From assembly GCA_025201365.1 (NCBI GenBank), contig JAIXMF010000008.1, positions 911,988 to 975,987 on the forward strand: a DNA stretch of 64,000 nt. The letters run 5' to 3'. Source of the stretch: Syncephalis plumigaleata (taxonomy: Eukaryota; Zoopagomycota; Zoopagomycetes; Zoopagales; Piptocephalidaceae). Shown one piece after another: positions 60,894 through 64,000 of this stretch. The notes beneath the pieces were generated by a model. That model was not told where the DNA came from and searched no databases. It was given only the letters and a program-made list of their open reading frames with translations. Position 1 is the stretch's first letter. Each line of letters begins with the position of its first letter. Position numbers and translations under genes: made by a program.

Positions 60894-62519
60894 ATGTCTA
60901 CTACTACTACTACTACTGAAATATTGAGTAATTCCAACTCGTCTTGTAGATTACTAGTTTGTCTGAATAGTCTTCCATTTCATGACCAGCGTGTCTTCCG
61001 TAGTCTACTTGGTCATATCGAATTAGTGCGTTTATCAGCATGTTGTCACTCGTTAAGAAACAGTATTCGAAATGATCCAATATTATGGCAACAAATATAC
61101 CATAGGGATTTCCTATCGGGTGCCTATTATGTTAAAGAAATGGATTTTGTATTATGGTGTATACGCACGGATGTCAACAATCCGTGTACATCGGATAAAC
61201 GAGCCGATCTACTAGAGAATGTGGACTGGTACAACACATATCGTCGACGAGTAAGCACCGAGAATAATTGGCGATATGGACGATGCAAGACCACGCATAT
61301 CGATCTGGAATCTGATAAAAATGGAGTATGTTATATCACAGAAGCTGGAGATAATGATTTAATTATCATACAACAAATCCGCTTGGACGGGACATCAACT
61401 CATAATTATAGTTTAGAATATTTGCCCCATTCAAATTTTAGATCAAACCATAATAATGTATATAACACTACATTCTCTACATCGCCAAACACCCTTTCGC
61501 TGGGTAACGCTAATGAAGTTCAGTATTACTATGCCAAGGGTGACCATTACATAGCCGTATCTCCTAAGACAATTGAGAACAATACCAGCTATAATGTAAA
61601 AATACTTTCTCGAAATCATGGCGGTGTCTTCACTACATTCGATGTTCCAGTACCATATAGAGTGGAGACAATTGAGGGGAAATGGGCATTATTAGTGCAT
61701 GAATTGCAGCAATCATACAGATTTTGGCCAATTTGTAAGCGTAGTAATTGTAAAATGATGTATTATAGCTAGTACTAATAATCAATGAACTTAGACCATA
61801 TAATGGTATTCGATATAGATAACAGTATCATGTGTCCAGGGAACATTGATGATACATGGAATGTAGTCCATTTCTATAAAACAACCAATAATACAGCAAT
61901 AGTATACACAGCAAGAATCGTCAAAGATGATGTGGGTCGTATTGAATGGGCATTATACCAGTTCTCGAGCAATAATCCTGTTGTACAATGGCGAAATGGC
62001 TGGTTTGAACTACCTGAGAGTATGGCGAATGCGCGGCTATTTATTTATTATTCATGCAATTCGCATGTGCTCCTCAATTTATATAATAGTTCTAATTATA
62101 GTGTATACATAATTCACAGTGTAGCATCCAATGGTCAAAGTCATACTCCACATAATTGCTACACTATATCTGACCAACATATACCTATCCCATTGTTAAG
62201 GGCTGGATACACGCATTTAATATATGGTTGCAGACCGGCAAAAGTATGGACAGACTTATCCTACAATGACGATCAAGTATTACAGATACCGGGCGCTATT
62301 TTCACTAGAAATATTATAGGAGATCTTTATGAGTTTATTACAAGAGATCATGATCTTATAGAAAGTCGATTGCTTGTGGACATCAATGCAAAGGAGATAA
62401 TACGCGAATTGGAAGTGCCGAACACGGACGAACAAGTGGATAATTATACAATGTTTGGCACGATATGTAGTCCCGATTATAGCCGTGTGCAAATTATACA
62501 GGAATACGGCGAACTATAA
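60894..62519 (+). CDS. F-box protein with unknown C-terminal domain
   Basis: Two exons, 60894-61734 and 61795-62519, separated by a 60-bp intron (GTAAGC...TACTAAT...TTAG) that restores one frame across an apparent stop; about 521 aa. The N-terminus starts with a Thr run and then an F-box: LNSLPFHDQRVFRSLLGHIE, LVRLSACCHSLRNSIRNDPI, LWQQIYHRDF. The rest is Asn/Tyr-rich with repeated strand-like segments, possibly a propeller, but no WD40, kelch or LRR signature is clear. It would recruit substrates to the SCF ligase through SKP1, whose gene is nearby. Substrate unknown. Confidence 0.82.
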
Positions 62520-63423
62520 CAAGCATCAATAAATCATACTATATTAGTTAATAAGAGCAGTGTTATACATCATTAAATCATAACACATGCAAATACTTTC
62601 TATGAACTGGATGATTGATCGAATAAATCAACTATAGCAGCAATTGAGACATCAAGCTGTACAAACTGATGAATGCTTCTCAATGTATAGAGGACGTTGC
62701 TCGGTAGCACATGTACTACGGCATCATTTCATTCTGCTTGATTGAAGCTTGCTATCTGAATAATCTCGAATGCCATTATAACAATGCACCGAATAAAACA
62801 AGCATTCATGTTGTCCTTTACTAAATGTTCCTGTCAATTTATCATAACTTGTTAAAACTATTGTAATATATGATATCGCAATCATTAACATCTCCCTCAA
62901 CTGCTAGTGCCATGACAACTACTCAATGATAATAACAATGCAATAATGGTGTTAATAATAGTGCAAATCTATTTAGTAATAAACAGCAAAAGTTAAAGGT
63001 CAACAGTGTTAATTGGATGGAAAAACACTGTATTTTCTATGTCGTTACTCTTCTTGTCATCGATCTATTATTAGACTAGTGCTGAGTTGTTGACATTGCT
63101 TCAAAGGTTATGCGTGCAGTGTAGAACAACAACTAGTCACGACGTCATTGCTTCTTTCCTGTTTACGCTTTGTTTTCCACGCTAGTAGTAAACAAAGTAG
63201 TATCGACTCACGCAATGCAATGGCTTTGTGCATCCCTACAAAGGACGGCCATACCTCCATTCGTTTATTGCCGACGTATAAACGGTAGTTATTCTCGTGT
63301 CATTGACACATATCAAGTAATGGAAACATCTTACGCATAGTTAATGGTAGGGTCGGTGTTTTCTGTTCTGTTTTAAGAGTGAACATGGAAGATTCTACAA
63401 TGGCTATTTTTACATCGTCTTCT
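62520..63423. other. Intergenic with MITE half-copy
   Basis: Beyond the MITE right half (about 62937-63030), this region is AT-rich non-coding DNA with no recognised gene. A short palindrome-rich stretch near 63180-63260 is unremarkable. Confidence 0.4.
62937..63030 (+). mobile_element. MITE right half, truncated copy
   Basis: From AATAATGGTGTTAATAATAG to the terminus AATTGGATGGAAAAACACTG plus TA (63031-63032), this aligns with the right half of MITE copies 1 and 2. The left half is not recognisable. The terminus itself is identical to copy 1 over the last 15 bases; internal positions have drifted more. Confidence 0.75.
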
Positions 63424-63780
63424 TCATTCATCAAAATAGACACGAATAGTTTCTGCCACTTTTACTTCATTGTTATTGTCTAGATCGGTTACACTCATCG
63501 ACGGACCAATAAGATGATCAAGATGCTGTAGAAATGGTCGGCGCAAAGTCTTCATCAATGCCACTTGTATTGTGTACGCGCGTGTGTGTGTGTGTGTATG
63601 GCCTTTGCGGTTGTTGTAACCATCACTATTCACGAGTGTAAGATTGATTCTATGACACATACACACACAAACATCGAGTATGCCGTGCGAAATTGCCGTA
63701 TTGAGAACCGGATCATGTTCTAGACGATATCCGAAGAATAAAGCGTTGAATTGGTCAACGACTTTGCTAATGGTTATCAC
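63424..63780 (-). CDS. Hypothetical protein, possibly partial
   Basis: An ORF of 118 aa that I do not recognise. It starts MITISKVVDQFNALFFGY and ends with VKVAETIRVYFDE. In the middle a (CA)n microsatellite encodes His-Thr repeats (GHTHTHTRAYT). The phrase ISHGILDVCVCMCHRINLTL resembles part of an ankyrin-like or helical repeat only weakly. Codon use looks like that of other coding regions here. It may be one exon of a longer gene. Nothing in the neighbourhood suggests a function. Confidence 0.35.
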   Translation of the reverse strand: MITISKVVDQFNALFFGYRLEHDPVLNTAISHGILDVCVCMCHRINLTLVNSDGYNNRKGHTHTHTRAYTIQVALMKTLRRPFLQHLDHLIGPSMSVTDLDNNNEVKVAETIRVYFDE

Positions 63781-63904
63781 TATGGTCGCTGCTAATGATG
63801 GCGTGTAAACATTGTAGTCACATTGAACATGGTATCGCCATGTTCATTGACAGCGCTCTATTTTTATCTTTACACTTGTTGTATGATTAGACAAACCTCA
63901 TAGC

Positions 63905-63911
63905 TATAAAA
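63905..63911 (+). promoter_or_regulatory. TATA box for a gene beyond the right edge
   Basis: TATAAAA followed by about 90 bp of a CA/CT-rich leader that runs to the window end. The arrangement resembles that upstream of the Ser-rich secreted gene (8780-8786). A plus-strand gene probably starts just after position 64000. Confidence 0.45.
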
Positions 63912-64000
63912 GCAAGTCGTAAATTCGTCAATCCTACTAGTTCTACATCTTCAACACATCTTCAGCATTCAGCACTACTAGCTCAACTCATCAAAAGAGT

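Overview
The window is nuclear DNA from a fungus, most likely an early-diverging lineage (Zoopagomycota or Mucoromycota) rather than a yeast or filamentous ascomycete; this placement is inference. Reasons: AT-rich sequence, densely packed genes with many short spliceosomal introns (about 45-100 bp, GT-AG with CTAAC/ACTAAT-like branch sites), fungal families (SVP26, MTR10-type karyopherin, a WD40/DUF2415 protein, chitin deacetylase, HXT-like sugar porter, CwfJ/Drn1 with a zinc knuckle) beside genes often missing from Dikarya (p31comet, molybdopterin synthase small subunit, an ankyrin-tailed asparaginase, a Fanzor/TnpB-like fragment).

Layout. 0-10.6 kb: p31comet (+), ubiquitin E2 (-), secreted/GPI-like orphan (+), CCT7 (-), Ap4A phosphorylase (+), large secreted Ser-rich protein (+). 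10.9-15.9 kb: single-TM orphan with a Leu-Pro repeat (-), a 229-bp MITE, sugar porter (-), ATP23 protease (-). 16.4-31 kb: transportin-3/Mtr10 (+), WD40-DUF2415 (-), mitochondrial Hsp70 (+), SVP26/TEX261 (+), tubulin cofactor E (-), MoaD/MOCS2A (+), NIT1 amidase (-). 31-45.6 kb: SNF2 helicase (-), SEH1 nucleoporin (+), VPS33 (-), CWF19L1/Drn1 (+), small charged orphan (-), asparaginase-ankyrin (+). 45.6-56.9 kb is accessory-like: a GC-rich non-coding block, a second full MITE, a secreted pseudokinase (-), chitin deacetylase (-), and a kelch-ectodomain/TM/pseudokinase receptor-like gene (-). 56.9-64 kb: SKP1 (+), MCC beta subunit (-), a Fanzor-like remnant next to a degenerate MITE end, an F-box protein (+), a MITE half copy, a small orphan (-), and a TATA box for a gene beyond the edge.

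Most neighbours are unrelated housekeeping genes in divergent or convergent pairs with 80-400 bp spacers, so there is no operon logic. Functional links worth keeping: SKP1 and an F-box protein about 4 kb apart (SCF ligase), CCT7 and TBCE (tubulin/actin folding), SEH1 and the karyopherin (nuclear pore and transport), ATP23, mtHsp70 and MCC (mitochondrion), and chitin deacetylase with secreted orphans and kinase-like membrane or secreted proteins (cell surface).

Two cross-cutting observations. First, a Tc1/mariner-like MITE family (TA target duplications, inverted ends starting CAGTGTTTTTCC / CAGGCTTTTTCC) leaves two full copies and at least four partial footprints; one sits about 40 bp from the 3' end of a Fanzor-like C-terminal ORF. 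Second, at least nine places in six genes need one inserted base to restore a conserved frame, all in the same direction and mostly at short homopolymers. This looks like a systematic single-base deletion error in the assembly rather than nine independent pseudogene events.
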